In this document: positions 50,392 through 60,072 of the stretch, one piece after another
How positions within the stretch are numbered: the stretch's first letter is position 1
Layout: each line of letters starts with the position of its first letter
Assembly (NCBI GenBank): GCA_001801025.1
Contig: MGWO01000007.1
Span: forward strand, 186,001 to 250,000
Length of the DNA stretch: 64,000 bases
Origin: Gallionellales bacterium GWA2_54_124
GTDB lineage: Bacteria; Pseudomonadota; Gammaproteobacteria; Burkholderiales; Gallionellaceae
Direction: 5' to 3'
Translations under genes and position numbers: made by a program
The notes under the pieces: model-generated
What the model was told of the DNA's origin: nothing
Database searches by the model: none
Seen by the model: the letters and a program-made list of their open reading frames with translations, nothing else

Positions 50392-51885
50392 TTAGTTTTT
50401 CAGGGTGAAGCTGACGCGTTCGAAATTGAAACCCTGCTCGACGCTAAAGCCCAGCGTTGCCTGCAAAATCCGGCCGTCCTGATGCATCAGGACGATGACT
50501 CTGCCAGCCTCAAACCAGTTACGCGGAAGAATCAGGCTGGCAGGCGTTTTGAGGGCAGGTAAGGCGGGCAGCAAAAAAGCATACTCCGCCGGGATGGACT
50601 GGTTAACAGCGCGGATGCGTATCGGTTCAGGACGTCCCGGGAAATACCTCACACCCGTTTGCAGGCGTCCGTCTTGCATGACGCGAATCCACACCGTGGC
50701 CGCCAGCGCTGCGTGATGTGCCGTACGCAGTGCGATGAGTTGCCAGCGCTTTAATTTTGCACCGTCCGCATCGGTGCGGATCAGGCAGGCACCCATAATG
50801 CTTTCGTCTTTCATCTGCCAGTTTTCTGGTTTCGATGCAGTCGGTTGGGTATCAGCGCCGAAGAGGTTTGTTTGAAAGATGCGCGCCGGCTCGCCAAAAA
50901 CAGCCGTCGGTAAATTAGCCGGGCGTCTTACGCACGCCCTAAGATGTTTTTTCTCACAGCAGTTTTGATGCACTAAGGATAGCAGCTCCAGACAGGCGTG
51001 ACGGTCTGATTGATTGCCTAAGCCGATTTGCAGCGGCGTCTGCCCTTGTTGCAATAAAATAATTTTGACACGCAGCAGTTTGCTCAGCGGCACCATAGGC
51101 AGGTAACGCATCGATGCATGACTTGAGATTTCTGTCGTGCTTTGCAAGCCCTGGCTGCCTGATAAATCAATGGCCAGTGGCGGTGCGTCGTTAACGCTGG
51201 TGGCATAATGATTTGCAATGGTGAACGTGTTGCTCCAAAGCGAGAGCCAGATGTCGATTTGCTGCAATTGCCAGCGGGTCAGCTGAGCCGGATCGGCATA
51301 ACAGACCAGCAGCGTCTTGATATAACTGGCCGTGCAACTGGACTGTGCGTCTGTTTCGGTATGCTGAAACTCCTGCTGTTCTGCATAGGCATAAAGCTCA
51401 TGCAGCTGATGCCAGAGTCCGGGCGGACATTCGTAGCCGGTGCGCAGATATTCAAGTATTTCCAGTCCGGTGAAATGCAGGCAGCGCTGGCATAACAGCG
51501 CACCGTGTCCGGCCAGTTGTTTTTCGCCTGAGATGAAAGATTGCAAGCCGCGCTGATAACCGGCAATCATCGCCTGCCAGAGGTGTAATAGGGATTTGAA
51601 GGTCAGTAATTCGGCGTCATTTAAAGGCAGCGCTTTATCGACCAGTTTTTTGGCTAGATCTGTCTGTATGAACCCTGCTGTTTCTTGCAATAGTTCAAGG
51701 ATGTCCAGCCTGTCCTGACCGCGCATCGGGTAGCGGTTCAATTCGCACAGTTCTTTGAGCAGACGGCCGTGAGCCTGTTGCAGGTTGGTCAATTGCAGCT
51801 GATTCAACCATGTCGCGCAACCGACCGCATCCTTGAAAATCGGATCGGCACGATCGTCGGTCGGTTCCAGCGGCAGGGTCAGCAT
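50392..51885 (-). CDS. Hypothetical protein, 497 residues
   Basis: I do not recognise the family with confidence. It is soluble by appearance, leucine- and glutamine-rich and mostly helical up to residue about 300 (LLKELCELNRYPMRGQDRLD, ELLTFKSLLHLWQAMIAGYQ). The last 150 residues look beta-rich (LKRWQLIALRTAHHAAL, TVWIRVMQDGRLQTGVRYFP, VIVLMHQDGRILQATLGF). This plan, a helical body followed by a small beta-barrel-like tail, recalls c-di-GMP-binding PilZ-type proteins, but the RxxxR...DxSxxG motif is not evident. Cysteines are many and scattered. No operon partner is evident: the FAD-Fe-S oxidoreductase gene ends 76 bp upstream. Confidence 0.65.
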   Translation of the reverse strand: MLTLPLEPTDDRADPIFKDAVGCATWLNQLQLTNLQQAHGRLLKELCELNRYPMRGQDRLDILELLQETAGFIQTDLAKKLVDKALPLNDAELLTFKSLLHLWQAMIAGYQRGLQSFISGEKQLAGHGALLCQRCLHFTGLEILEYLRTGYECPPGLWHQLHELYAYAEQQEFQHTETDAQSSCTASYIKTLLVCYADPAQLTRWQLQQIDIWLSLWSNTFTIANHYATSVNDAPPLAIDLSGSQGLQSTTEISSHASMRYLPMVPLSKLLRVKIILLQQGQTPLQIGLGNQSDRHACLELLSLVHQNCCEKKHLRACVRRPANLPTAVFGEPARIFQTNLFGADTQPTASKPENWQMKDESIMGACLIRTDADGAKLKRWQLIALRTAHHAALAATVWIRVMQDGRLQTGVRYFPGRPEPIRIRAVNQSIPAEYAFLLPALPALKTPASLILPRNWFEAGRVIVLMHQDGRILQATLGFSVEQGFNFERVSFTLKN

Positions 51886-51960
51886 AAAGTTCAGGCGTCA
51901 GGATTGAGTAAAAATCGGAGCCCCGGTTTTATCCGAATCCTGAGTTTCATATTTTGAATC

Positions 51961-54900
51961 CTATAACAGCACACGCTCAATGCCTCCATTGTTCGCCTTG
52001 GCAACAAAGTCAGGCAGCCAATTTTCACCCAGCAGGTGTTTCGCCATTTCGACGACGATGTAATCTGAGGTGGTGCCGCTGTCATCGTTGTAGCGACTCA
52101 AACCCTGCTGACAGGCGGGGCAGGACGTGAGGATCTTGATGTCGCCGGTAAAGCCGTCAGCGCGCAATGCATTGGCCCCTTTTCTCATTTCTTCTTCTTT
52201 GCGGAAACGCACCTGAGTTGCGATGTGCGGCTGGGCAACGCCGAAGGTGCCTGACTCACCGCAGCAGCGCTCATTGATCGGCACCGTGGTTCCCATCAGC
52301 GTGTCGATCACCTTTTGCGTCTGATGCGTCTTCATCGGTGAGTGGCAGGGTTCGTGGTACATATAGCGCGTGCCTTCAACACCTGCCAGGGCCACGTCCT
52401 TTTCCAGCAGATATTCGTGGATATCCAGCAGGCGGCAGCCGGGGAAAATTTTGTCGAACTGGTATTTGAGCAACTGATCCATGCAGGTGCCGCACGACAC
52501 GATCACCGTCTTGATATTCAGATAGTTCAGTGTATTGGCAACGCGATGGAACAGCACGCGGTTGTCGGTGGTGATCTGAGCTGCTTTGTCGCCCTGACCT
52601 GATGCATTTTGCGGATAACCGCAGCACAGATAGCCTGGCGGCAGCACGGTGATCGCACCCGTTTCATACAGCATGGCTTGCGTGGCAAGTCCCACCTGTC
52701 CGAACAATCGCTCCGAGCCGCAACCGGGGAAATAGAACACGGCATCGGACTCTTCGCTGGCGCGGCGCGGATTGCGGATGATCGGTATCACGCTGTTGTC
52801 TTCGATATCGAGCAGCGCGCGCGACGTTTTTTTCGGCAGATTTCCCGGCATCGGTTTGTTGATGAAATGGATCACGCGCGACTGTATTGTCGGCTTGCCG
52901 ACCGTGGCCGGCGGGTGCGCGACTTGTTTCTTGAACAGCCCGAGCCGCTTGCCGATACCGTGAGCGATGCGCTGAGCCTTATACGACCATTCGATCAGTA
53001 CTTTTCGCATCAGTGCGATTGCGACAGGATCGGTGGTGTTCAGATACAGCATCGAGGTGGCGGCAATCGGGTTAAATTTTTTCTTGCCCTGCTTGCGTAA
53101 AAAATTGCGCATCGCCATCGAAACATCGCCGAAATCGATGTTGACCGGGCAGGGATTCAGGCACTTGTGGCAGACGGTGCAATGGTCTGCGACATCGTTG
53201 AATTCGTCGAAATGCTGGATGGAGATGCCGCGCCGCGTTTGTTCTTCATACAGAAACGCCTCGACCAGCAAGGATGTGGCGAGAATTTTGTTGCGTGGCG
53301 AGTACAGCAGATTGGCGCGCGGCACATGGGTGGTGCACACGGGTTTACATTTTCCGCAGCGCAGGCAATCCTTGATCGAGTCGGCAATTTCGCCCAGTTC
53401 GCTTTTCTCCAGAATCAGACTTTCCATCTCCATTAAGTTGAAGCTCGGGGTATAGGCGCGGTCAAGGTTGCTGCCGGGCAGCAGTTTTCCCTTGTTGAAG
53501 CGGCCTTCCGGGTCCACTAGCTTCTTATAGGCGATGAACGGCGCGATTTCTTTTTCGTCCAGATAGTCGAATTTGGTGATGCCGATGCCGTGTTCGCCGG
53601 AAATCACCCCGCCCAGATCCTTGGCCAGTTGCATGATGCGGTCAACTGCCCGGTAGGCCTGTTGCAGCATCTCGTAATTGTCCGAGTTCACCGGGATATT
53701 GGTGTGCACGTTGCCGTCGCCCGCGTGCATATGCAGCGCGACGAATACGCGACCCTTGAGCACCTGCTGATGAATCGCCGTGCAACGGTCGAGCACCGGC
53801 TGATAGGTGCTGCCGCTGAAGAGGTGGCGTAATTTTTCTCGCAGTTCCTGCTTCCATGAGGCGCGAATGGAGTGATTTTGCAGGGCTTCAAAGACATTGG
53901 TTTCTGTCGATTCAACGCCGGGCTGATCCAGATTGTCGCGCAGCCATTCCCATCGTGTGCGCACCCCGGTCAGCAGTTTTTTAGCGTCCTCCGCGCGGTT
54001 GCCTAACAGCTCTGCATCGCCCAGCTGTTTGTCGTCCTGATAATAAAGCGGCAGGTCGCCTGCAAAAAACGCATCCAAGGCATCCAGCAGTTCGATTTTG
54101 TTGGAGAGCGACAACTCGATGTTGATGCGCTCAATGCCGTCGCAGTAATCGCCCATGCGCGCTAGCGGAATCACCACGTCTTCGTTAATCTTGAAGGCAT
54201 TGGTGTGTTTTGCGATCGCTGCGGTGCGCGCGCGGTCCAGCCAGAATTTTTTGCGCGCGTCATGAGAGACGGCGATGAAGCCTTCGCCGTGGCGCAGATT
54301 GGCCAGTCGTACGATTTCAGACGCGGCCTGTGCTGCCGAATCCGCATCGTCGCTCACCACATCGGCAATCAGCACCATCTTGGGGCGGGTGCCGCGACGG
54401 GACTTGGTCGCATAGCCCACCGCCTTGAGATAACGCTCGTCCAGATGTTCCAGTCCCGCCAGAAAAACAGGCGCGTTAAAGTGTGACGGTTTTGCGCTGT
54501 TGAGCAGTTCGGTGATTTCGACGATCGCGGGTACCGCTTCTCTGACCTGTCCGAAGAACTCTAGGCACACCGTGCGGGTGTGGGTATGAGCGCGGTGCAG
54601 AATGAAGCGCGCCGAGGTGATGATGCCATCGCACCCTTCTTTTTGTATGCCCGGCAGGCCTGAGAGAAACTTATCCGTTACATCCTTGCCCAGTCCAGCT
54701 TTTCGGAAGGCGCTGCCCGGGATGGTCAGCAGTTCGGGCGCGCCGTGCGGCGTTTTGCCGTCCGCCTCAAAGCGGCTGATGCGGAAGGTGGTGCTGGCGA
54801 CATCGTGAATCTTGCCCAGATTGTGGTTCAGTCGTTCAACGGTCATCCACAGGCCGTCGGGGGTCACCATGCGCCACGAGGCCAGATTGTCCAGCGCAGT

Positions 54901-55767
54901 GCCCCACAGCACAGCCTTTTTGCCGCCCGCGTTCATCGAGACGTTGCCGCCGATGCAGGAGGCATCCGCCGAGGTCGGGTCGACCGCGAACACCAGTCCG
55001 TTGTTTTCCGCAGCTTCCATCACGCGGCGCGTCACCACCCCTGCGCCGCAATGGATAGTGGCGTAGGGTGCGTCAAGACCCGGCAGGATGGTTTGCTCGA
55101 TGGCTGAGATCGCATCGAGCTTTTCGGTGTTGATCACGGCCGAGAATTTATCTAGCAGCACGGCGCCGCCCGTGTAGCCTGTGCCGCCGCCTCTGGGCAC
55201 GATGGTGAGACCCAGTGCGATGCAGCAGCGCACCAGCGCCGCGATTTCAGCTTCCGTGTCAGGATGCAGCACGACGAAAGGATATTCCACGCGCCAGTCG
55301 GTTGCATCCGTGACGTGTGAGACGCGCGCCAAACCGTCAAACTGGATGTTGTCCGCGCGGGTAATGCGGGTGAGTTCGCGTAATGCGCGTTTGCGTAATC
55401 GCAGGGTTTGCTCGAACTCTTCTGAAAACTGGTTCACCGCAATGCGCGCCAGTTCGAGCAGGCGTTTGACGACCGCGTTGTCCTGCCGCCGGTCGTCGAT
55501 CGCATTGAGCCTGTGATGCAGTGCGTCTATCAGTGCGCCGCGCCGCTTTTTGTTGCCCAGCAGATCATCCTGCAAATACGGATTGCGCGTTACGACCCAG
55601 ATATCGCCCAGCACTTCGTAGAGCATCTGAGCAGAGCGCCCTGTGCGTCGCTCGCCTCTTAAGGTGTTGATGATGTCCCAGGCTTCAGAACCTAACAATC
55701 GTTGGACGATTTCGCGGTCGGAGAATGAAGTGTAGTTGTAGGGGATTTCACGTAAACGCACGGTCAT
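51961..55767 (-). CDS. Very large FAD-linked oxidase / Fe-S oxidoreductase with N-terminal DUF3683
   Basis: 1268 residues. The order is an N-terminal DUF3683-type region (about 1-135); the FAD-binding PCMH domain ([52 protein letters not shown]); an FAD-oxidase C-terminal domain ([25 protein letters not shown]); a two-cluster ferredoxin region ([23 protein letters not shown]); and two CCG cysteine-rich repeats ([25 protein letters not shown]). The layout resembles GlcD+GlcF or FAD-dependent D-lactate dehydrogenases in one chain. It probably oxidises a 2-hydroxyacid and passes electrons to quinone; the substrate is unknown. Confidence 0.88.
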   Translation of the reverse strand: MTVRLREIPYNYTSFSDREIVQRLLGSEAWDIINTLRGERRTGRSAQMLYEVLGDIWVVTRNPYLQDDLLGNKKRRGALIDALHHRLNAIDDRRQDNAVVKRLLELARIAVNQFSEEFEQTLRLRKRALRELTRITRADNIQFDGLARVSHVTDATDWRVEYPFVVLHPDTEAEIAALVRCCIALGLTIVPRGGGTGYTGGAVLLDKFSAVINTEKLDAISAIEQTILPGLDAPYATIHCGAGVVTRRVMEAAENNGLVFAVDPTSADASCIGGNVSMNAGGKKAVLWGTALDNLASWRMVTPDGLWMTVERLNHNLGKIHDVASTTFRISRFEADGKTPHGAPELLTIPGSAFRKAGLGKDVTDKFLSGLPGIQKEGCDGIITSARFILHRAHTHTRTVCLEFFGQVREAVPAIVEITELLNSAKPSHFNAPVFLAGLEHLDERYLKAVGYATKSRRGTRPKMVLIADVVSDDADSAAQAASEIVRLANLRHGEGFIAVSHDARKKFWLDRARTAAIAKHTNAFKINEDVVIPLARMGDYCDGIERINIELSLSNKIELLDALDAFFAGDLPLYYQDDKQLGDAELLGNRAEDAKKLLTGVRTRWEWLRDNLDQPGVESTETNVFEALQNHSIRASWKQELREKLRHLFSGSTYQPVLDRCTAIHQQVLKGRVFVALHMHAGDGNVHTNIPVNSDNYEMLQQAYRAVDRIMQLAKDLGGVISGEHGIGITKFDYLDEKEIAPFIAYKKLVDPEGRFNKGKLLPGSNLDRAYTPSFNLMEMESLILEKSELGEIADSIKDCLRCGKCKPVCTTHVPRANLLYSPRNKILATSLLVEAFLYEEQTRRGISIQHFDEFNDVADHCTVCHKCLNPCPVNIDFGDVSMAMRNFLRKQGKKKFNPIAATSMLYLNTTDPVAIALMRKVLIEWSYKAQRIAHGIGKRLGLFKKQVAHPPATVGKPTIQSRVIHFINKPMPGNLPKKTSRALLDIEDNSVIPIIRNPRRASEESDAVFYFPGCGSERLFGQVGLATQAMLYETGAITVLPPGYLCCGYPQNASGQGDKAAQITTDNRVLFHRVANTLNYLNIKTVIVSCGTCMDQLLKYQFDKIFPGCRLLDIHEYLLEKDVALAGVEGTRYMYHEPCHSPMKTHQTQKVIDTLMGTTVPINERCCGESGTFGVAQPHIATQVRFRKEEEMRKGANALRADGFTGDIKILTSCPACQQGLSRYNDDSGTTSDYIVVEMAKHLLGENWLPDFVAKANNGGIERVLL

Positions 55768-55884
55768 GATGTTCCTTGCGGCAGCCTCTAGGGGTGGCAG
55801 CCGAATTTAAGATTTGTCTGGCGCGTATTTTACCTTATTGCAGCGACACGCTCGACCCTGACCTGATTGCGGATAAAATATCGC

Positions 55885-56409
55885 ATGGAGACGAACGACA
55901 AAACGGTGCGCGTTTTTTTCGCGCTGTGGCCCGATAGGCGAGAGCGGGACGGCCTTGCCGGCTGGCAGTCGCAGCTTTTAGCCCTCTGTGGCGGTCGGGT
56001 GATGCGTGCCGATACGCTGCATACCACGCTGGTGTTTCTGGGCGAAGTCGAGGTTGTTCGACTCGAGGCGTTGAAACTGGCGGCGGCTGAAATCCGTGTC
56101 GGGCGCTTTGAGCTCTGTTTCGATGAGGCACATTACTGGGGGCACAATCACATTGTTTATGCCGCACCCCGCACCGTGCCGCCTCAACTGATAGAATTGG
56201 TGCGTGAGCTGGAGCTAAGTTTGCGCTGTCACCGCTTTGCGTTCGAGCGGCGTGACTATAAGCCCCATGCCACCCTGTTGCGCAATGCGCATTGGACGGA
56301 TGATCCGCTGCCCGGGATGTTGCAAATTTGCTGGCCTGTCCGTGAGTTTGTGTTGCTGGAGTCTGTCGCGTCCAATTACCGGATACTGGCGCGTTTTTGT
56401 TTGATGTGA
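55885..56409 (+). CDS. thpR: RNA 2',3'-cyclic phosphodiesterase (LigT/ThpR)
   Basis: 174 residues from the ATG at 55885. It carries both HxTx motifs of the 2H phosphoesterase fold: DTLHTTLVFLGEV near residue 50 and YKPHATLLRNA near 132. The N-terminal VRVFFALWPDRRERDGLAG is typical. The enzyme opens 2',3'-cyclic phosphates on RNA ends; its cellular role is unclear. It is followed at 5 bp by the phospholipase gene. Confidence 0.92.
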   Translation: METNDKTVRVFFALWPDRRERDGLAGWQSQLLALCGGRVMRADTLHTTLVFLGEVEVVRLEALKLAAAEIRVGRFELCFDEAHYWGHNHIVYAAPRTVPPQLIELVRELELSLRCHRFAFERRDYKPHATLLRNAHWTDDPLPGMLQICWPVREFVLLESVASNYRILARFCLM

Positions 56410-56414
56410 ACCTT

Positions 56415-57518
56415 ATGAAAAATAAATCAAAAATAGTGGCATTCGTGCTGTTGAGTTTAACGCCACCGGCTTATGCCGATGCTTTTTCGACCTGTGCGCA
56501 GACTTTTAAAAATGACGCGGAGCAGCGCCTTAAATGTTTCGATGCTGCGTTGATGCCTGTGCCGGCAAGCGCGACCGAGGCGGCCCAGCAAATGGCGAAG
56601 CAGGGCGTGCAGCAAATGGCTGAGTCGCCACTGCAAAAGGCTGATGCTGTGATTCAGAAGGATGCGCCGGTGAGTCAGAAGGGCGAGCGCTCTTATCTGA
56701 CAAGGGTATGGAATCTGGACAACCGTATGCGTCGCGATTCGAGTGCATTGGATCGCCTGCAGCCGCACAAGCAAAGCTATCTGATCGTGCGCGATACTAG
56801 CAAGACGAATGCTCAGCCAGCCTCGCCCGCACCCGCTCATGCCGTCTTAACGCCTTACAATATGGATGCGCTGGAAGCCAAGTTTCAGCTTAGTTTCAAA
56901 ACAGATATTGGCTCTCTGGAAAATCTTGATTTGTGGGGATTAAAAACGCTGCGCGTGTGGGGGGCATATACACAGCAATCGCACTGGCAGGTCTTTAATT
57001 CGCGCAATTCATCGCCGTTTCGTGAAACGAATTACGAGCCTGAACTGATCGCGGCCTTTGGTACGGGCAGAGAGTCGGGATGGAAACTGCTCAATCTGGG
57101 GTTTGTCCATCAATCCAACGGGCGGACAAATCCGGAGTCGCGCAGCTGGAACCGGTTGTATGCGCAGGGCGGCTGGGAGTGGGATAATTTTTCCCTGCTG
57201 GCGCGCGGCTGGTGGCGCATACCCGAAAAGGCGGCGACGGATGACAATCCCGATATCGTGCATTATCTCGGACGCGGGGATCTGGTCGCGCGCTGGGAGC
57301 CGGACAGTAAATCGCAGGCCGTTGCACTGCTGGTACGCAACAACCTCAATCTTAATCAGAATATCGGATTTGCTCAGCTTGACTGGTCTATTCCCGTTTC
57401 ACTGGGCCATGCAGCGCGGTTGCATGCGCAATTCGGCACGGGCTACGGCGAGAGCATGATCGATTACAATCACCGTCAGACGACATTGGGTCTGGGCGTT
57501 TCATTCAGGGAGTGGTAA
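56415..57518 (+). CDS. pldA: Outer-membrane phospholipase A (OMPLA)
   Basis: 367 residues with a signal peptide (MKNKSKIVAFVLLSLTPPAYA). After a linker of about 130 residues comes the 12-strand barrel. The catalytic triad fits OMPLA exactly: FVHQSNG holds the His and Ser two residues apart, and the Asn of SRSWNRLY lies 12 residues after the Ser, as in E. coli H142/S144/N156. The C-terminal ...LGLGVSFREW ends with an aromatic residue for barrel insertion. The enzyme removes phospholipids that leak into the outer leaflet. Confidence 0.92.
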   Translation: MKNKSKIVAFVLLSLTPPAYADAFSTCAQTFKNDAEQRLKCFDAALMPVPASATEAAQQMAKQGVQQMAESPLQKADAVIQKDAPVSQKGERSYLTRVWNLDNRMRRDSSALDRLQPHKQSYLIVRDTSKTNAQPASPAPAHAVLTPYNMDALEAKFQLSFKTDIGSLENLDLWGLKTLRVWGAYTQQSHWQVFNSRNSSPFRETNYEPELIAAFGTGRESGWKLLNLGFVHQSNGRTNPESRSWNRLYAQGGWEWDNFSLLARGWWRIPEKAATDDNPDIVHYLGRGDLVARWEPDSKSQAVALLVRNNLNLNQNIGFAQLDWSIPVSLGHAARLHAQFGTGYGESMIDYNHRQTTLGLGVSFREW

Positions 57519-57520
57519 CG

Positions 57521-57907
57521 ATGTCAGATCAGGAAATATCACACTATCAGCGCATCGGCGGGGCGGTGAAAGTTCGCGAACTGGTCGCGCGCTTTTATCA
57601 GTTGATGGACGATTTGCCCGAAGCCTACGGCATACGCAAGATGCACGCGGAGAATCTGCAAAGCGCGAACGATAAGCTCTTCAAATTTTTATCCGGCTGG
57701 ATGGGCGGGCCGCAGTTGTTTGTCGAAGAGTACGGTCATCCGATGTTGCGCCGCCGCCATCTGCCGTTTGCGATTGATGCTGCTGCGCGGGATCAGTGGA
57801 TGCTGTGCATGAATCAGGCGCTTAATGACGTGGTGAGTGATGCAGCCTTACGTCAGGAATTATCGGATGCGTTCACCAAAGTTGCCGACCATATGCGCAA
57901 CCGGTGA
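57521..57907 (+). CDS. glbO: Group II truncated haemoglobin
   Basis: 128 residues beginning MSDQEISHYQRIGGAVKVRE. The 2-on-2 globin features are FYQLMDD (Tyr in the B helix), LFKFLSGWMGGPQLFVEEYG (the glycine-rich turn), the proximal histidine in HPMLRRRHLPFAI, and the Trp of the G helix in ARDQWMLCM, which indicates group II. It binds oxygen or NO and may act in stress protection. The ATG at 57521 lies 2 nt after the pldA stop; an in-frame GTG at 57512 is less likely. Confidence 0.93.
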   Translation: MSDQEISHYQRIGGAVKVRELVARFYQLMDDLPEAYGIRKMHAENLQSANDKLFKFLSGWMGGPQLFVEEYGHPMLRRRHLPFAIDAAARDQWMLCMNQALNDVVSDAALRQELSDAFTKVADHMRNR

Positions 57908-57918
57908 GGGTGGTTTTT

Positions 57919-57936
57919 GCGGGGAGGCCGCTTTTT
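57919..57936 (+). terminator. Weak hairpin terminator after glbO
   Basis: GCGG (57919-57922) pairs with CCGC (57928-57931) around a GGAGG loop, followed by TTTTT. The stem is short, so this may be only a partial terminator of the thpR-pldA-glbO unit. The rest of the 208-bp gap to 58115 shows nothing recognisable. Confidence 0.4.
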
Positions 57937-58115
57937 GACGGTGACAGATTTACTTGATCAACTCGTGTTGAATGCGACAAAATGATAAGCTGGTGTGGTC
58001 AGTCTGCGCTGAAAATGCGCGTTCTAGCGCCGCCATTCAAGGCACGAAATTGCTTGCTCTTTAATCAGGTGCGTTGATTTGTTCGTGCCGGAAGTTCTAC
58101 GGTTTTCCTTATAAA

Positions 58116-59918
58116 CTATTTTGCCAGCGGAAGCCTGACTCGAAAACAGGCACCTTTGCCCGCTTCGCTGACAACATCAATTTGGCCGCCCTGCCTGTGA
58201 GTAATGATCTGTGCCAAGTAAAGGCCGAGGCCTGCACCCGGTACCGACTGGGCGTCACCGGCGCGGTAAAATTTGTTGAATATCTTATTGATAGCTTCCG
58301 TAGGAATGCCTGTGCCGCAATCTTCAACTTCAATTGAGGCATGGTTGTTGGACTTGCGGACACGCAAGGTTATTGGACTGCCGGAAGGCGAATATTTCAA
58401 CGCGTTGTCGAGCAAATTAGATAGCACCAGCACCATCATTGTGTGGTCAACTAACGCGATCACAGGCTCGTCCACTAGTTCAAGCTGCAACTGGTTGGGT
58501 GTGCTCAGAAGGTGATGCCATGTCTGGGCGGTTTCGGATGCGATATCACGCAAATCCACTGCCGTGCGTTTGAATTCTGTTTCAGGGAAGTCCATACGCT
58601 CGTTGGTCAATACATTGTCGAGTAACGATAGCAATCTTCGCACCGCACGGCGAATTTTCTCTTGCCTTGGGGTGATAAAGTCATGCGTTACGCTGGCTCC
58701 CGGAGGGCAGGCCATTTCCATCGACTGGGCTGTCGCATCAATGACCGATAAAGGTGTGCGGAACTCGTGTGAGACCATTGCAATAAATTGCCTCTGTTCA
58801 GCCAGAGTTTGTACGGCGACTTTCTTGGCGATTTTTAACCTCACGTTGATGCGATGCACGTAAATTGCGATAGCGGTGATGAAACTCACGGCTAGTAGTG
58901 CCGCAGCCAATAGGCGATAGAGCCAGGTAAGATCGGCAGGTGGCGGACTCGGATTGTAGAAAAATCCATCCAGATTGAAGTCTGATTTTATTACCCCAAA
59001 TTGAGAATAGATTTCTGCGATATGTCGCCAGCGCCAAGGATTGCTGTGACCTAACTGAATCATGTCGGAACCGATTAGATCGGTCAGTGCCTTTGCCTCG
59101 AAGACCAGATGTTCGCGACTTTTTTCTTGTGTGTTGTACTGTGCAAGGATGAGTCCAATCATCTCATCCTTATGGGAAAGCGCATATTCCCATCCTTTGA
59201 GGGTTGCGCTGCGGAAGGCGGCAACGACTTCAGGACGTTTTTGTGCTACTGCCTGATGAGTGAATAAAATGTCACTATAAAAATCCATACCGTAGTGTGC
59301 GGGTTTGATGACGCTGAAGGTGAGACCGCGTTTTTTAAGAAAAAAAGGTTCATTGGATAGATAGGTATTCATAGCGATTGTCTTGCCGGACAGCAGATCC
59401 TCTAAGCCCTTTCCTTCAGTGTTTATCTTGAGTTTGCTGAGCGGAATGCCTTCGTTGACGAACATCGTTTTGATATCAAGGCTTTCATCTCCCGGTTGTA
59501 AGCCTATCGTGCCCGCCTTGGCAACCTCCGCGGGTGTGTTCAGATGTTTTCCTAGGCTGAGCAGAGCTGCCGGGGAGTGCTGAAAGATAGGTGCCAGCAT
59601 CAATACAGGCTTACCCTCCAGATAAGATTTAACCAGCCCCGATGAGGAAACACCAAAGTCGGCGCGTCCCTGCGTCACTTCATCAATGGCTGAAATATTG
59701 GGCGCGCCCTCTTTGAGTATTGCGGCCAGTCCTGCCTCTTTGTAGAACCCTTTGTGCAGCGCGGCGTAATAGCCGGCGTACTCGAACTGGTGTCGCCAGT
59801 TGAGTTGCAGGGTCACCTGTTCAAGCGCAGAGACCGAGGTCGTGACAAAGGCGATTGAAATAAAAATCAGTATGTTGCGAATAATAACGATCCGTGTAGG
59901 TAATGGATATTTCGGCAT
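58116..59918 (-). CDS. Histidine kinase with NMT1/THI5-type periplasmic sensor domain
   Basis: 600 residues. A signal peptide or anchor (about 11-31) is followed by an NMT1/THI5-like binding domain (33 to about 270: VTLQLNWRHQFEYAGYYAAL, KGFYKEAGL, VTQGRADFGVSSSGLV). A membrane span follows at about 333-355, then HisKA with QFIAMVSHEFRTPLSVIDA (His384) and HATPase (DNALKYSPSGSPITL, PGAGLGLYLAQIITHRQGG). NMT1/THI5 proteins bind thiamine-pyrimidine precursors, sulfonates or similar small molecules for ABC uptake. Here the domain is fused to the kinase and so must act as the sensor. It is divergent from an OmpR-type regulator, its likely partner, with 154 bp between starts. Confidence 0.92.
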   Translation of the reverse strand: MPKYPLPTRIVIIRNILIFISIAFVTTSVSALEQVTLQLNWRHQFEYAGYYAALHKGFYKEAGLAAILKEGAPNISAIDEVTQGRADFGVSSSGLVKSYLEGKPVLMLAPIFQHSPAALLSLGKHLNTPAEVAKAGTIGLQPGDESLDIKTMFVNEGIPLSKLKINTEGKGLEDLLSGKTIAMNTYLSNEPFFLKKRGLTFSVIKPAHYGMDFYSDILFTHQAVAQKRPEVVAAFRSATLKGWEYALSHKDEMIGLILAQYNTQEKSREHLVFEAKALTDLIGSDMIQLGHSNPWRWRHIAEIYSQFGVIKSDFNLDGFFYNPSPPPADLTWLYRLLAAALLAVSFITAIAIYVHRINVRLKIAKKVAVQTLAEQRQFIAMVSHEFRTPLSVIDATAQSMEMACPPGASVTHDFITPRQEKIRRAVRRLLSLLDNVLTNERMDFPETEFKRTAVDLRDIASETAQTWHHLLSTPNQLQLELVDEPVIALVDHTMMVLVLSNLLDNALKYSPSGSPITLRVRKSNNHASIEVEDCGTGIPTEAINKIFNKFYRAGDAQSVPGAGLGLYLAQIITHRQGGQIDVVSEAGKGACFRVRLPLAK

Positions 59919-60072
59919 GTGAGGTACAAGAAAATCAAAAATGGATTATCAGGCTTGCCAATTTATTTTGATACAGGAATAAAACGTGAGGAAGCGTCAT
60001 CAAGCGGGAGTGACTGATGTGCTCTTAACGACTACACTCAATCCTTAAATTTATTTAAAACTTCTCGGTGAT

